Position numbers and translations under genes: made by a program. From contig JAHEDT010000032.1 in assembly GCA_024641085.1 (NCBI GenBank), positions 1 to 34,730 on the forward strand: a DNA stretch of 34,730 nucleotides, written 5' to 3'. The notes beneath the pieces were generated by a model that saw only the letters and a program-made list of their open reading frames with translations, did no database searches and was not told the DNA's origin. Positions 8,272 through 16,145 of the stretch are shown here, one piece after another; within the stretch, counting starts at the first letter, position 1; every line of letters starts with the position of its first letter. The stretch comes from Geobacteraceae bacterium (lineage in GTDB: Bacteria; Desulfobacterota; Desulfuromonadia; Desulfuromonadales; BM103).

Positions 8272-9600
8272 ATGTTCAAGAACAAATTTGTCTGGATGAC
8301 CCTGGCCGCAACCCTGATCTGCAGCAATGCCTTGCCGGCTCTGGCCGCGCCGATCGAAATCAACTGGTGGCACGCCATGCGTGGTCCCCGCGGAGAAACT
8401 GTCCAGAAGATAGTCGACAGTTTCAACAACTCGCAATCCGAATACAAGGTGAACGCCATCTACAAGGGCGAGTATGACGAAGTGGTCAACGCCGGAGTCG
8501 CGGCGGTCCGCGCCGGCAAGCAGCCGCACATCCTCCAGTCCTTCGAGGTCGGCACCCAGACCATGATGCTCTCGGGGGCGATCTACCCGGTCTATCAGCT
8601 GATGGCTGACAACGGCTATAAAGTCGACTGGTCGCAGTACCTGCAGCCGGTGCTCTCCTACTACATGAACGCCGACGGCAACCTGATGTCGATGCCGTTC
8701 AACTCCTCGACCCCGGTCATGTATTACAACGCCGACATGTTCAAGAAGGCCGGCCTGCCGATGCTGTCCAAGGAGAAGCCGGTGACCTGGGACGAATTGG
8801 GCGAGATTACCGCGAAACTGATCAAGTCGGGCGCCACCGGCGGCCTGGTGACCGGCTGGCAGTCCTGGACCCAGGTGGAAAACTACAGTGCCATGCACGA
8901 CCTGCCCTTCGCCAGCAAGGCCAACGGCTACGAGGGCCTGGACACCGAGCTGCTGATCAACAACGACAAGGTCGTCAACCATATCGCCCGTCTGAAAAGC
9001 TGGATGGCCGATAACCGCTTCTATTACGGCGGTCAGAAATACCAGGGTCCCCAGGCCGAATTCATTGCCCAGAACGCCGGCCTCTACATCGATTCGATCA
9101 GTGCTATCGCCAAGATCCAGAAATCGGTGAAAGATTTCCAGTGGGACGTTGCACCGCTGCCGGTCGAAGCCTGGATGACCAACCCGCAGAACAGCATCAT
9201 CGGCGGCGCCTCGCTGTGGATTTTCAAGGGGCTGCCCAAGCAGGACTACAAGGGCGTCGCAGCTTTTCTCAATCACCTGGCCGGCACCGAGTCGCAGGTT
9301 CTCTGGCACAAGGAAACCGGATACTTCCCGATTACTCTCGGTGCTTACGAGCAGCTCAAGAAGGACGGCTACTACAATGAATTCCCTTACCAGGAAGTCG
9401 GCATCAAGCAGCTGACCCGGCGTAACCCGACGAAAAATTCCCGTGGTCTGCGCCTCGGCTATTTCATCCAGATCCGCAATATCATCAACGAGGAACTCGA
9501 GCTGGTCTGGAACGGCAGCAAAACCCCGAAACAGGCCATGGACACGGCCGTGGAACGCAGCAACGCCAAGCTCCGCGAGTTTGAAAAGACTTACAAATAA
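8272..9600 (+). CDS. ugpB: Periplasmic glycerol-3-phosphate-type binding protein
   Basis: 442 residues. The start at 8272 has GGAGG 8 nt upstream. Residues 1-26 are a Sec signal peptide (MFKNKFVWMTLAATL...ALAA). The mature protein is a solute-binding protein that follows E. coli UgpB closely in the stretches I remember: WWHAMRG, YKGEYDEVVNAGVAA, EVGTQTMM, MPFNSSTPVMYYN, WQSWTQVENYSAMHDLPFASK, IIGGASLW and GLRLG near the C-terminus. The family binds sn-glycerol-3-phosphate or glycerophosphodiesters in the periplasm. It is the first gene of the importer operon. A strong hairpin follows it before ugpA. The exact ligand in this organism is an inference, given the glycerol-1-phosphate dehydrogenase downstream. 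Confidence 0.93.
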   Translation: MFKNKFVWMTLAATLICSNALPALAAPIEINWWHAMRGPRGETVQKIVDSFNNSQSEYKVNAIYKGEYDEVVNAGVAAVRAGKQPHILQSFEVGTQTMMLSGAIYPVYQLMADNGYKVDWSQYLQPVLSYYMNADGNLMSMPFNSSTPVMYYNADMFKKAGLPMLSKEKPVTWDELGEITAKLIKSGATGGLVTGWQSWTQVENYSAMHDLPFASKANGYEGLDTELLINNDKVVNHIARLKSWMADNRFYYGGQKYQGPQAEFIAQNAGLYIDSISAIAKIQKSVKDFQWDVAPLPVEAWMTNPQNSIIGGASLWIFKGLPKQDYKGVAAFLNHLAGTESQVLWHKETGYFPITLGAYEQLKKDGYYNEFPYQEVGIKQLTRRNPTKNSRGLRLGYFIQIRNIINEELELVWNGSKTPKQAMDTAVERSNAKLREFEKTYK

Positions 9601-9632
9601 ATAAAGTTGTCACAAAGATAATCTAAAGAGCC

Positions 9633-9662
9633 GGGGGCGCCTTCGCCATTGAGGGCGCCCCC
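9633..9662 (+). terminator. Intercistronic hairpin between ugpB and ugpA
   Basis: GGGGGCGCC (9633-9641) pairs with GGCGCCCCC (9654-9662) around a 12-nt loop. There is no U-run, so it is more likely a partial terminator or mRNA-stabilising stem that keeps the binding protein message in excess of the permease messages, as in other binding-protein-dependent importer operons. Confidence 0.6.
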
Positions 9663-9682
9663 GAATAGTGCTAAGATCGACC

Positions 9683-10576
9683 ATGCTGAAAAAACGTTCC
9701 TATTTCAAGAAGCGCACCCTGCCGTACCTGCTGATCCTGCCGCAGCTGCTGATCACCGCAGCTTTTTTCTACTGGCCGGCGCTGCAGGGGCTGGTCGCGT
9801 CGTTTCAGCTGAGCGATCCTTTCGGCTTCCGTACCCGCTTTGTCTGGTTCGATAACTTCATCACCCTGTTCCAAGACCCCCTCTACCTGAAGTCGTTTCT
9901 CATCACCCTGGTCTTCAGCGGCTCGGTGGCGGCGGTGTCGATCTGCTTCGGCCTGTTCCTGGCGACCATGGCCAACCGGGCGCTGCGCATGACCGCGGTC
10001 ACCCGGACCCTGTTGATCTGGCCCTACGCCATCGCCCCGGCGATCTCCGGCGTTCTCTGGCTGTTCCTCATGCACCCGTCCTACGGGGTGATCGCCATCG
10101 CTTTCAAGCGCTGGTTCGGACTCGACTGGAATCCGCTGCTGGAGAGCTCCGACGCCATGCTGCTGATCGTGCTGGCCAGCTCATGGAAGAATATCAGCTA
10201 CAACTTCGTCTTCTTCCTCGCCGGGCTGCAGGCGGTCCCCCGTTCGCTGATCGAGGCGGCGGCCATGGACGGCGCCGGCCCCTTTCGGCGTTTCTGGACC
10301 ATCACGTTCCCACTGCTCTCGCCGACCCTGTTCTTCGTGACGGTCATGACGATTATTTTTTCCTTTTTCGAGTCCTTCGGGATCATTCACACGGTCACCC
10401 AGGGCGGCCCGGGCGGTTCGACCAACATCCTGGTCTACAAGGTCTACCAGGACGGCTTCATCGGCCTCAATCTCGGCTCGTCCTCGGCACAGTCGATCGT
10501 GCTGATGGCGTTGATCATCCTGATCACCGTGCTGCAGTTCAAGTATGTCGAACGTAAAGTCCAGTACACCGGGTAA
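9683..10576 (+). CDS. ugpA: Glycerol-3-phosphate-type ABC importer permease
   Basis: 297 residues from ATG 9683 (MLKKRSYFKKRT); a GTG five codons earlier at 9668 is the alternative, and neither has a strong ribosome site. Six membrane segments are apparent, with the first at about residues 13-35. The EAA loop that docks on the ATPase is clear (EAAAMDGAGPFRRFWTITFP, about 193-212). This is the MalF-like half of the inner-membrane channel, pairing with the ugpE product. It lies 5 nt before ugpE. Confidence 0.92.
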   Translation: MLKKRSYFKKRTLPYLLILPQLLITAAFFYWPALQGLVASFQLSDPFGFRTRFVWFDNFITLFQDPLYLKSFLITLVFSGSVAAVSICFGLFLATMANRALRMTAVTRTLLIWPYAIAPAISGVLWLFLMHPSYGVIAIAFKRWFGLDWNPLLESSDAMLLIVLASSWKNISYNFVFFLAGLQAVPRSLIEAAAMDGAGPFRRFWTITFPLLSPTLFFVTVMTIIFSFFESFGIIHTVTQGGPGGSTNILVYKVYQDGFIGLNLGSSSAQSIVLMALIILITVLQFKYVERKVQYTG

Positions 10577-10581
10577 CGCTT

Positions 10582-11505
10582 ATGATGGTAGAAAAGACTC
10601 CCATACTCGACACCTTTACCTACGCTGCCCTGGTGCTGGGAATCGTCGTGGTCGGTTTTCCGATCTTCTATGCGATCATTGCCGCTACGCTGCCGATCGA
10701 GGAGGTGTCGCGAGTGCCGATGCCGATGGTCCCCGGTGACCAGCTCTTTGACAATATCGGCGAAGCCTGGCGACGGGGGGACCTCGGCACCCAGCTGTTC
10801 AATTCCTTCATCATGGCCGGCGGCATTACCCTCGGCAAGATCGTCGTCTCGCTGTTCGGGGCCTTTTCCATCGTCTACTTCGATTACCGGCTGCGCACCA
10901 TTGCCTTCGCCACGGTCTTCTGCACCCTGATGCTGCCGATCGAGGTGCGCATCCTGCCGACCTACGAGATGGCGGCCAACATCTTCGGCCCGCTGCAGTC
11001 GGTCTGGGACGCCCTCGGGCTGGACGGCCTGATCGGCTGGTTTGCCGGCCATGACATCCACGTCACTCTCGATTACAGCCTGCTCGACAGCTATGCCGGA
11101 CTGATCCTGCCGCTGACCGCCTCGGCGACCTGCACCTTCCTGTTCCGCCAGTTCTTCCTGACCATCCCCGAAGAGCTCTGCGAAGCAGCCAAGATGGACG
11201 GCGCCTCGCCGATGACCTTCTTCTGGAAGATTCTGGTGCCGCTGTCGAAGACCAATATTGCCGCCCTGGTGGTCATCGAATTCGTCTACGGCTGGAACCA
11301 GTACCTCTGGCCACTGTTGATCACTACCGATCCGAAGATGACGACCGCGGTCATCGGTCTCAAGCACCTGCTGCCGTCTCCCGACGACCCTCCCGACTGG
11401 CATATCGCCATGGCCGGGGCCCTGCTCGTTGTGTTGCCGCCGGTCCTGGTGGTGCTGTCCATGCAGCGCTGGTTCGTCAAGGGGTTGGTGGAGAGGGAGA
11501 AGTAA
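10582..11505 (+). CDS. ugpE: Glycerol-3-phosphate-type ABC importer permease
   Basis: 307 residues. The ATG at 10582 follows ugpA after 5 nt; a second Met codon is next to it. The first membrane segment spans about residues 11-35, with further segments around 77-105, 110-130, 170-190, 230-250 and 275-295. The EAA loop is EAAKMDGASPMTFFWKILVP (about 202-221). It is the MalG-like partner of UgpA. It has a rather long loop (about 135-165) between the helices before the EAA region. Its stop is 4 nt before the dehydrogenase start, so these are one operon. Confidence 0.92.
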   Translation: MMVEKTPILDTFTYAALVLGIVVVGFPIFYAIIAATLPIEEVSRVPMPMVPGDQLFDNIGEAWRRGDLGTQLFNSFIMAGGITLGKIVVSLFGAFSIVYFDYRLRTIAFATVFCTLMLPIEVRILPTYEMAANIFGPLQSVWDALGLDGLIGWFAGHDIHVTLDYSLLDSYAGLILPLTASATCTFLFRQFFLTIPEELCEAAKMDGASPMTFFWKILVPLSKTNIAALVVIEFVYGWNQYLWPLLITTDPKMTTAVIGLKHLLPSPDDPPDWHIAMAGALLVVLPPVLVVLSMQRWFVKGLVEREK

Positions 11506-11509
11506 CCAC

Positions 11510-12844
11510 ATGCCCGTAAAGTCTCATCAACATCCCGTGATCATCAAAGCCAGCCAGTGCCGCAAACTGTGCAGCTGCGGCGGCAAGCATCCGGCCCCCG
11601 GCGTCACCCTCTACGCCGCCGCCGATGCCGCCGAGGTCCTGGCCGCCGACTACCTGGCTCTCCATGGCGGCCGCGAACTGCTGCTGATCAGTGATCCGCT
11701 CACCCATGAGGTGGCCGGTGCCCGGGTCCTCGCGGCGCTGCGCGCCCAGGGGGTCGTCGTCGACCATCTGCTGCTTGGCGACGAACCCTCGGCCACCGAG
11801 GAACTGGCCGAAAGTGTCCGCGCCAGGGCCCTGGGCCGGGAGCTGATCGTCGCGGTCGGGGCGGGGACGGTCAACGACCTGGCCAAGTACGCCGCTGATC
11901 GCAACGGCATGCTTTACTGGACCGTACCCACCGCGCCGTCCATGAACGGGTTCACCTCGAGTATCAGTGCCGTCAAGGTCAAGGGGGTCAAGCTGACCGT
12001 GCCGGCCGCTCCGCCGCAACGTATCTATGCGGACCCCCAGATAATCTGCGATGCCCCTTTGAAGCTGCGCCAGGCCGGGTTCTGCGACGTGCTGGCCAAG
12101 GTGGTGTCCGATATCGACTGGCGTATCGATTCGCTGCTCTTCGATGGCGGCTACTGCCGCCTGCCCACGTCGCTGCTGTCCGGGGTCGAGGAGAGCTATA
12201 GCGGGCATCCGGAGCAAATCGGCCGCGGCGAACCGGCTGCGGTCATGGGGTTGTTCCACGGCCTGCTGGTCTCCGGGGTCGCCATGAGCCTGGCCGGCTC
12301 CAGCGCGCCGGCCTCCGGCGGCGAACACCTGGTCTCGCATTTCTGGGACATGCGCGAACCGCTCACCGGACGCGTGCCCGAGCTGCACGGCCTGCAGGTC
12401 GGCGCCGGTATCATTCTCTCGACCGCCTGCTACGCCCGCCTGGCCGAGCTCGACGGCCGCACTCTGGCAGGGCGGGGGGCAGCCGCTTTCGATGCCACCG
12501 CAGCACGCATCCCGGGCATCTGGGGGGACTACGCCGACGAGGTTGCCCGACAGTTCATTGGCAAGCGTGACCAGCTCTTGCGTTTCGATACGCTGCTGCC
12601 ATTGCACTGGCCTGAACTGGTCCCTCTGTTTCGCCAGGTACGTTCTCCGGAATATTTCCTTGACCTGTTCCGGCGCACCGGGCTCGACTTCTCCTTAGCC
12701 AGCCTGCGGCTCTCCGCCGACGAATTCCTGCTCGCGGCGCGCAACGGGCGCGCCATCCGCACCCGGATCACGGTGCTCGACCTGGCCGCCCACGCCGGCG
12801 TCCTCGACACCGCGGCCGAGCAGACTCTTGCCATGCTCAGCTGA
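11510..12844 (+). CDS. araM: sn-Glycerol-1-phosphate dehydrogenase (AraM/EgsA family)
   Basis: 444 residues from ATG 11510, with GGGAGA upstream inside the end of ugpE. An iron-type alcohol dehydrogenase fold is seen: NAD-binding GAGTVNDLAKY (about 117-127), the AraM hallmark VPTAPSMNGFTSS, and likely metal ligands Asp in GFCDVLAK (about 192), His in GGEHLVSH and His in LHGLQVGAG. The family interconverts dihydroxyacetone phosphate and sn-glycerol-1-phosphate with NAD(P)H, the stereoisomer used in archaeal lipids. Being the fourth gene of an ugp operon suggests it acts on an imported glycerophosphate or feeds the following phosphatidyltransferase. The N-terminus (SQCRKLCSCGGKH) has three extra cysteines of unknown purpose. 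Glycerol dehydrogenase activity cannot be excluded from sequence alone. Confidence 0.88.
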   Translation: MPVKSHQHPVIIKASQCRKLCSCGGKHPAPGVTLYAAADAAEVLAADYLALHGGRELLLISDPLTHEVAGARVLAALRAQGVVVDHLLLGDEPSATEELAESVRARALGRELIVAVGAGTVNDLAKYAADRNGMLYWTVPTAPSMNGFTSSISAVKVKGVKLTVPAAPPQRIYADPQIICDAPLKLRQAGFCDVLAKVVSDIDWRIDSLLFDGGYCRLPTSLLSGVEESYSGHPEQIGRGEPAAVMGLFHGLLVSGVAMSLAGSSAPASGGEHLVSHFWDMREPLTGRVPELHGLQVGAGIILSTACYARLAELDGRTLAGRGAAAFDATAARIPGIWGDYADEVARQFIGKRDQLLRFDTLLPLHWPELVPLFRQVRSPEYFLDLFRRTGLDFSLASLRLSADEFLLAARNGRAIRTRITVLDLAAHAGVLDTAAEQTLAMLS

Positions 12845-12882
12845 AAGCCTGCGGCACCGGGCGTCCTGAAATCCCAAAATAG

Positions 12883-12910
12883 TTGGAAAAGTGCAAATAT
12901 CAGGCATACT
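12883..12910 (+). promoter_or_regulatory. Candidate sigma70 promoter for the phosphatidyltransferase gene
   Basis: TTGGAA at 12883-12888, a 16-bp spacer and CATACT at 12905-12910 lie in the 120-bp gap before 12965. Each box matches its consensus at four of six positions. Confidence 0.35.
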
Positions 12911-12964
12911 TAAAGGGTAGCAACCGATCAATAGGCGGCAACCCCTTCTGAGTGGAGGATCCGC

Positions 12965-13504
12965 GTGAACCTTCCCAATGCCCTGAGCCTGCTGCGTATC
13001 TTCCTGGTCGCGCCATTCCTGATCGCCGTCATCTATCGCCAATACCCCCTGGCCCTGGCGCTGTTCGTGGCCGCCGGCCTCTCCGACCTCCTCGATGGTT
13101 ACCTGGCACGTCGCCTGGCTCAGAAATCGGTGCTCGGCAGCTTCCTTGACCCGCTCGGCGACCGCCTGCTGACCACCGTGGCCTTCATCGCCCTGGGTGT
13201 TCAGGGCCTGCTTCCCCCCTGGCTGACCGTCATCGTGGTCGCCAAGGATCTCTATGTTGCCCTCGGTGCCGGGGTTCTGTATTTTACCGGCAACCTGCCG
13301 GTCGCCGAGCCTAGCTTCTGGGGGAAGTTGACCACAGTGCTGCAGCTCTTCACCCTCGGCTTCGCTCTGCTCTCGGCGTTCGCTGCGATCAGCACGGTCC
13401 TGCTCGAGACGCTGTTCATTGCCACCGGCCTGGTCACGATCATTACCTGCCTGCACTATATCCTGCGTGGTATCAGGCTGTTTCCAAGCACTCCGAAAAC
13501 CTGA
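12965..13504 (+). CDS. CDP-alcohol phosphatidyltransferase (PgsA-like)
   Basis: 179 residues from GTG 12965, with GGAGGA 6 nt upstream. The CDP-alcohol phosphotransferase motif D-x2-DG-x2-AR-x8-G-x3-D-x3-D is complete (DLLDGYLARR...GSFLDPLGD, about residues 39-65). Four or more membrane helices are present. The enzyme transfers a phosphatidyl (or archaetidyl-like) group from a CDP-activated lipid to an alcohol; phosphatidylglycerophosphate synthase is the usual activity for this size. It lies 120 bp after the glycerol-1-phosphate dehydrogenase on the same strand, so a shared role in phospholipid headgroups is plausible. Its acceptor could be glycerol-3-phosphate or another polyol. Confidence 0.88.
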   Translation: MNLPNALSLLRIFLVAPFLIAVIYRQYPLALALFVAAGLSDLLDGYLARRLAQKSVLGSFLDPLGDRLLTTVAFIALGVQGLLPPWLTVIVVAKDLYVALGAGVLYFTGNLPVAEPSFWGKLTTVLQLFTLGFALLSAFAAISTVLLETLFIATGLVTIITCLHYILRGIRLFPSTPKT

Positions 13505-13606
13505 AGCGAGAAGCGCAAAACGCGTGGCGGGTGGCGGGTAGCGTGAAAAGGCATAAAAGATTTTTTTTGACTGCTCGCACCTCCTCCCTCATACCTCCTC
13601 CCTCCA
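13503..13606. repeat. Dispersed A/T-core element, copy A
   Basis: GAAGCGAGAAGCGC, then GGCGGGTGGCGGG, then CATAAAAGATTTTTTTTGAC and TGCTCGCACC. The same order of blocks recurs at 22611, 27824, 29576 and 34628. The copy fills the gap after the phosphatidyltransferase gene. Confidence 0.6.
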
Positions 13607-13638
13607 TGTCACATCAGGTAAATAATTACTCTCTTGTA

Positions 13639-13666
13639 TTGACGACGCGTGCTTCGCGAGTATCAT
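13639..13666 (+). promoter_or_regulatory. Candidate sigma70 promoter for the histidine kinase gene
   Basis: TTGACG at 13639-13644, a 16-bp spacer and TATCAT at 13661-13666 (each five of six to consensus). It lies about 130 nt before the kinase start. Confidence 0.5.
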
Positions 13667-13796
13667 TATTAGCGATGGCTAAGAATTGGCCGCATTTACG
13701 ACCAGGGACGGCACCCGGAGCGCACAGTAAATTCAACCCGTGTCATCGTATCGTTAAGTCAACGGTACGGCAGTGCTCCCTCATTTGAGCGATGTG

Positions 13797-16145
13797 ATGA
13801 AAAAGCGGACCATTTCGCAATACATATTCAAACCCTGGTATACAGCGTTCGTCATCAGCGTGATCTATGCGGTTGTCGGTGGGATGTGGGTGTTTTTCTC
13901 CGAACCGGTTTTGGCGCAATGGATCGACGAGCCAGACAACTTACGCAATTCCAAGATTGTCAGCCAATGGCTGTTTATCGTCATCTCGGCCCAACTGCTC
14001 TTCCTGCTGATCCGTCACCGGGAAGTCGCGTTCAGCCGCAATGAAGAGTCCCTCTACCGGGTCAACCGGGCCCTGCGGGTGTTCAGCGAGTGCAAGAAGG
14101 CCATCACCTGGGACATGGATGAATTCGAACTGCTGCGGAAGATCTGTCGCATTCTGGTGGCCCTGGGCGGGTATCGTCTGGCCTGGGTCGCTTATGCGTC
14201 GCATGATATCGACAAGAGCGTCAAGCCGGTGGCCTACTGGGGGAACGATGAAGGTTACCTGCATTCACTGAAAGTGACCTGGGACGAGTCCATCTACGGG
14301 CAGGGCCCGGCCGGGACGACTATCCGTACCGGCCAGACCGTGATCGTGCAGGATATCATGTCCAATCCAAACTTCAAGCCGTGGCGTGAGGAGGCCCTCA
14401 ACCACGGCTTTGCATCGGCAATCTCCCTGCCGCTGCACAACACCAGCAAGATTTACGGCGCCCTGGTAATCCTCGCAGCAGAAGCTGATTCATTCGATCT
14501 GGAAGAAGCCAGCCAATTGGAGGAACTCGCCGACGATCTGGCCAATCGAATCCGGACGCTTCACAGCGAAGCCGCCCAAAAGAAGGTCAAGGAGGAACAA
14601 CTGCTGCTGGCCAAGGTGATCCACCAGGCCGCGGAGGGGGTGCTGACTTTCGACCAGGACGCCCGTGTCCAATATCTCAATCCTGCCTGGGAGGTCATTT
14701 GCGGGGTCAATGCCAAGGATGTCTTCAACAACAGCCTGCACGAACTGGCGTGCTGCCGTCGCAACGAGCAGTTCTACGAGGCCATCAGGCAGGTTATCGA
14801 AACCGGCGATGTGAGCACCGGCCAATATCTGAATGTGCGCGAGGATGGCTCCCGGTACCGGATCGAGGCCAATATTTCACCGGTCATGGCAGAATATTCC
14901 GACGTCATCCGCTACGTTGCCGTGATCCGGGATGTGACTTACGAAAGCCAGTTGGAAGATCAGCTGCGCACCGCCCAGAAGATGGAGGCCATCGCGACGC
15001 TCGCCGGCGGGATCGCCCATGATTTCAATAACATCCTGGCGGCCATCCTGACCAATACCGAGCTGGTCCTTGACGATCTGCCCAAGGATGGCCTGCTGCG
15101 TGAACATCTGGAAATCGTTTACCAGGCCGGTGCCCGTGGCAAAAGTTTGGTCAAGCAGATCGTGACCATCAGCCGGCAGAACGTTCAGGAGCGCAAGCCG
15201 GTGTGTGTTGCGTTTATCGTCGACGAATGTCTCAACCTGCTGCGCGCCACCCTGCCGACCACCATTGAGTTCCGCAAGGACATCGCCCCGAACCTGGATC
15301 CGGTTTCGGCTGACCCGACCCAGCTGCACCAGGTCATCCTCAATATCTGCACCAATGCGGCTGATGCCATGGAAGAGCAGGGCGGAATCCTCGAGATCCG
15401 GCTGGAGGAAGTGACGGTCGCGTCCCGCTACGACGACATCCATGCCAGCCTGCACCCGGGGAGTTACCTGAAGCTCTCGATCAAGGATACCGGTCACGGC
15501 ATGGAACGGGACGTCCTGGAACGGGTATTCGACCCGTTTTTTACCACCAAGGGGCTTGGCAAGGGGACCGGCCTGGGCTTGTCGGTAGCCCACAGCATCA
15601 TCAAGAACCACGGTGGTCTCCTCAACGTGGAGAGTATCCCCGGCAAAGGGACCGAATTCCATATCTACCTGCCGAAAATTTACTGCATTGAACAACAGTC
15701 CGCAGCTAATGACAGCCTGATGGTCGCCAACGGGCACGAGCGGATCCTGTTCGTCGATGACGAGCCGGCCCTGGCCTTTGCCGGGCAGAAGATGCTTGAG
15801 AAACTCGGCTACGAGGTGGTTAGCGGCACCGATAGCCGTGAGGCCCTGCAGTTGTTTCTGGAGCAGCCGGCAAGCTTCGACCTGGTGATCACCGATCAGA
15901 CCATGCCGCATATGACCGGAGAAATGCTGGCCCGGGAGATGCTCAAGGTGCGGGAAGAACTGCCGATCATCCTCTGCTCGGGGAACGTACTGAACGACAG
16001 CTCCGGGGTCTCCATGGCGAAGGCCCGGGCGATCGGTATCCGTGAGTTCATGAACAAGCCTTATGAACGCAGCGAGATGAGTCAGCTGATCCGCCGGACA
16101 CTCGACAACCGGCCAGTGGATGGTGCGTCATGGCGACAATCCTGA
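13797..16145 (+). CDS. Membrane hybrid sensor histidine kinase (GAF, PAS, HisKA, HATPase, REC)
   Basis: 782 residues from ATG 13797 (MKKRTISQYIFKP); GTG 13773 is an alternative. Two membrane helices lie at about 14-35 and 56-76, enclosing a short periplasmic loop of about 20 residues. Then come GAF (about 100-250), PAS (about 270-390), HisKA with the phospho-acceptor His408 in GGIAHDFNNIL, HATPase with the N-box (NICTNAADAM), DTGHGM and GTGLGL, and a C-terminal receiver (about 645-775) with acceptor Asp700 in VITDQTMP and the conserved Lys in NKPYE. All catalytic motifs look intact. Such a small periplasmic loop suggests sensing inside the cell or membrane (GAF/PAS). The last 16 nt overlap the next gene, so the cognate regulator is almost certainly the product of 16130. 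The C-terminal receiver may act as a phosphate sink. Confidence 0.92.
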   Translation: MKKRTISQYIFKPWYTAFVISVIYAVVGGMWVFFSEPVLAQWIDEPDNLRNSKIVSQWLFIVISAQLLFLLIRHREVAFSRNEESLYRVNRALRVFSECKKAITWDMDEFELLRKICRILVALGGYRLAWVAYASHDIDKSVKPVAYWGNDEGYLHSLKVTWDESIYGQGPAGTTIRTGQTVIVQDIMSNPNFKPWREEALNHGFASAISLPLHNTSKIYGALVILAAEADSFDLEEASQLEELADDLANRIRTLHSEAAQKKVKEEQLLLAKVIHQAAEGVLTFDQDARVQYLNPAWEVICGVNAKDVFNNSLHELACCRRNEQFYEAIRQVIETGDVSTGQYLNVREDGSRYRIEANISPVMAEYSDVIRYVAVIRDVTYESQLEDQLRTAQKMEAIATLAGGIAHDFNNILAAILTNTELVLDDLPKDGLLREHLEIVYQAGARGKSLVKQIVTISRQNVQERKPVCVAFIVDECLNLLRATLPTTIEFRKDIAPNLDPVSADPTQLHQVILNICTNAADAMEEQGGILEIRLEEVTVASRYDDIHASLHPGSYLKLSIKDTGHGMERDVLERVFDPFFTTKGLGKGTGLGLSVAHSIIKNHGGLLNVESIPGKGTEFHIYLPKIYCIEQQSAANDSLMVANGHERILFVDDEPALAFAGQKMLEKLGYEVVSGTDSREALQLFLEQPASFDLVITDQTMPHMTGEMLAREMLKVREELPIILCSGNVLNDSSGVSMAKARAIGIREFMNKPYERSEMSQLIRRTLDNRPVDGASWRQS

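Noticed and set aside
10444-11511. 355-residue minus-strand open frame opposite ugpE
   Set aside because: Composition is rich in His, Arg, Asp and Gln as in antisense shadows. ugpE on the plus strand has a clear EAA loop and membrane helices.
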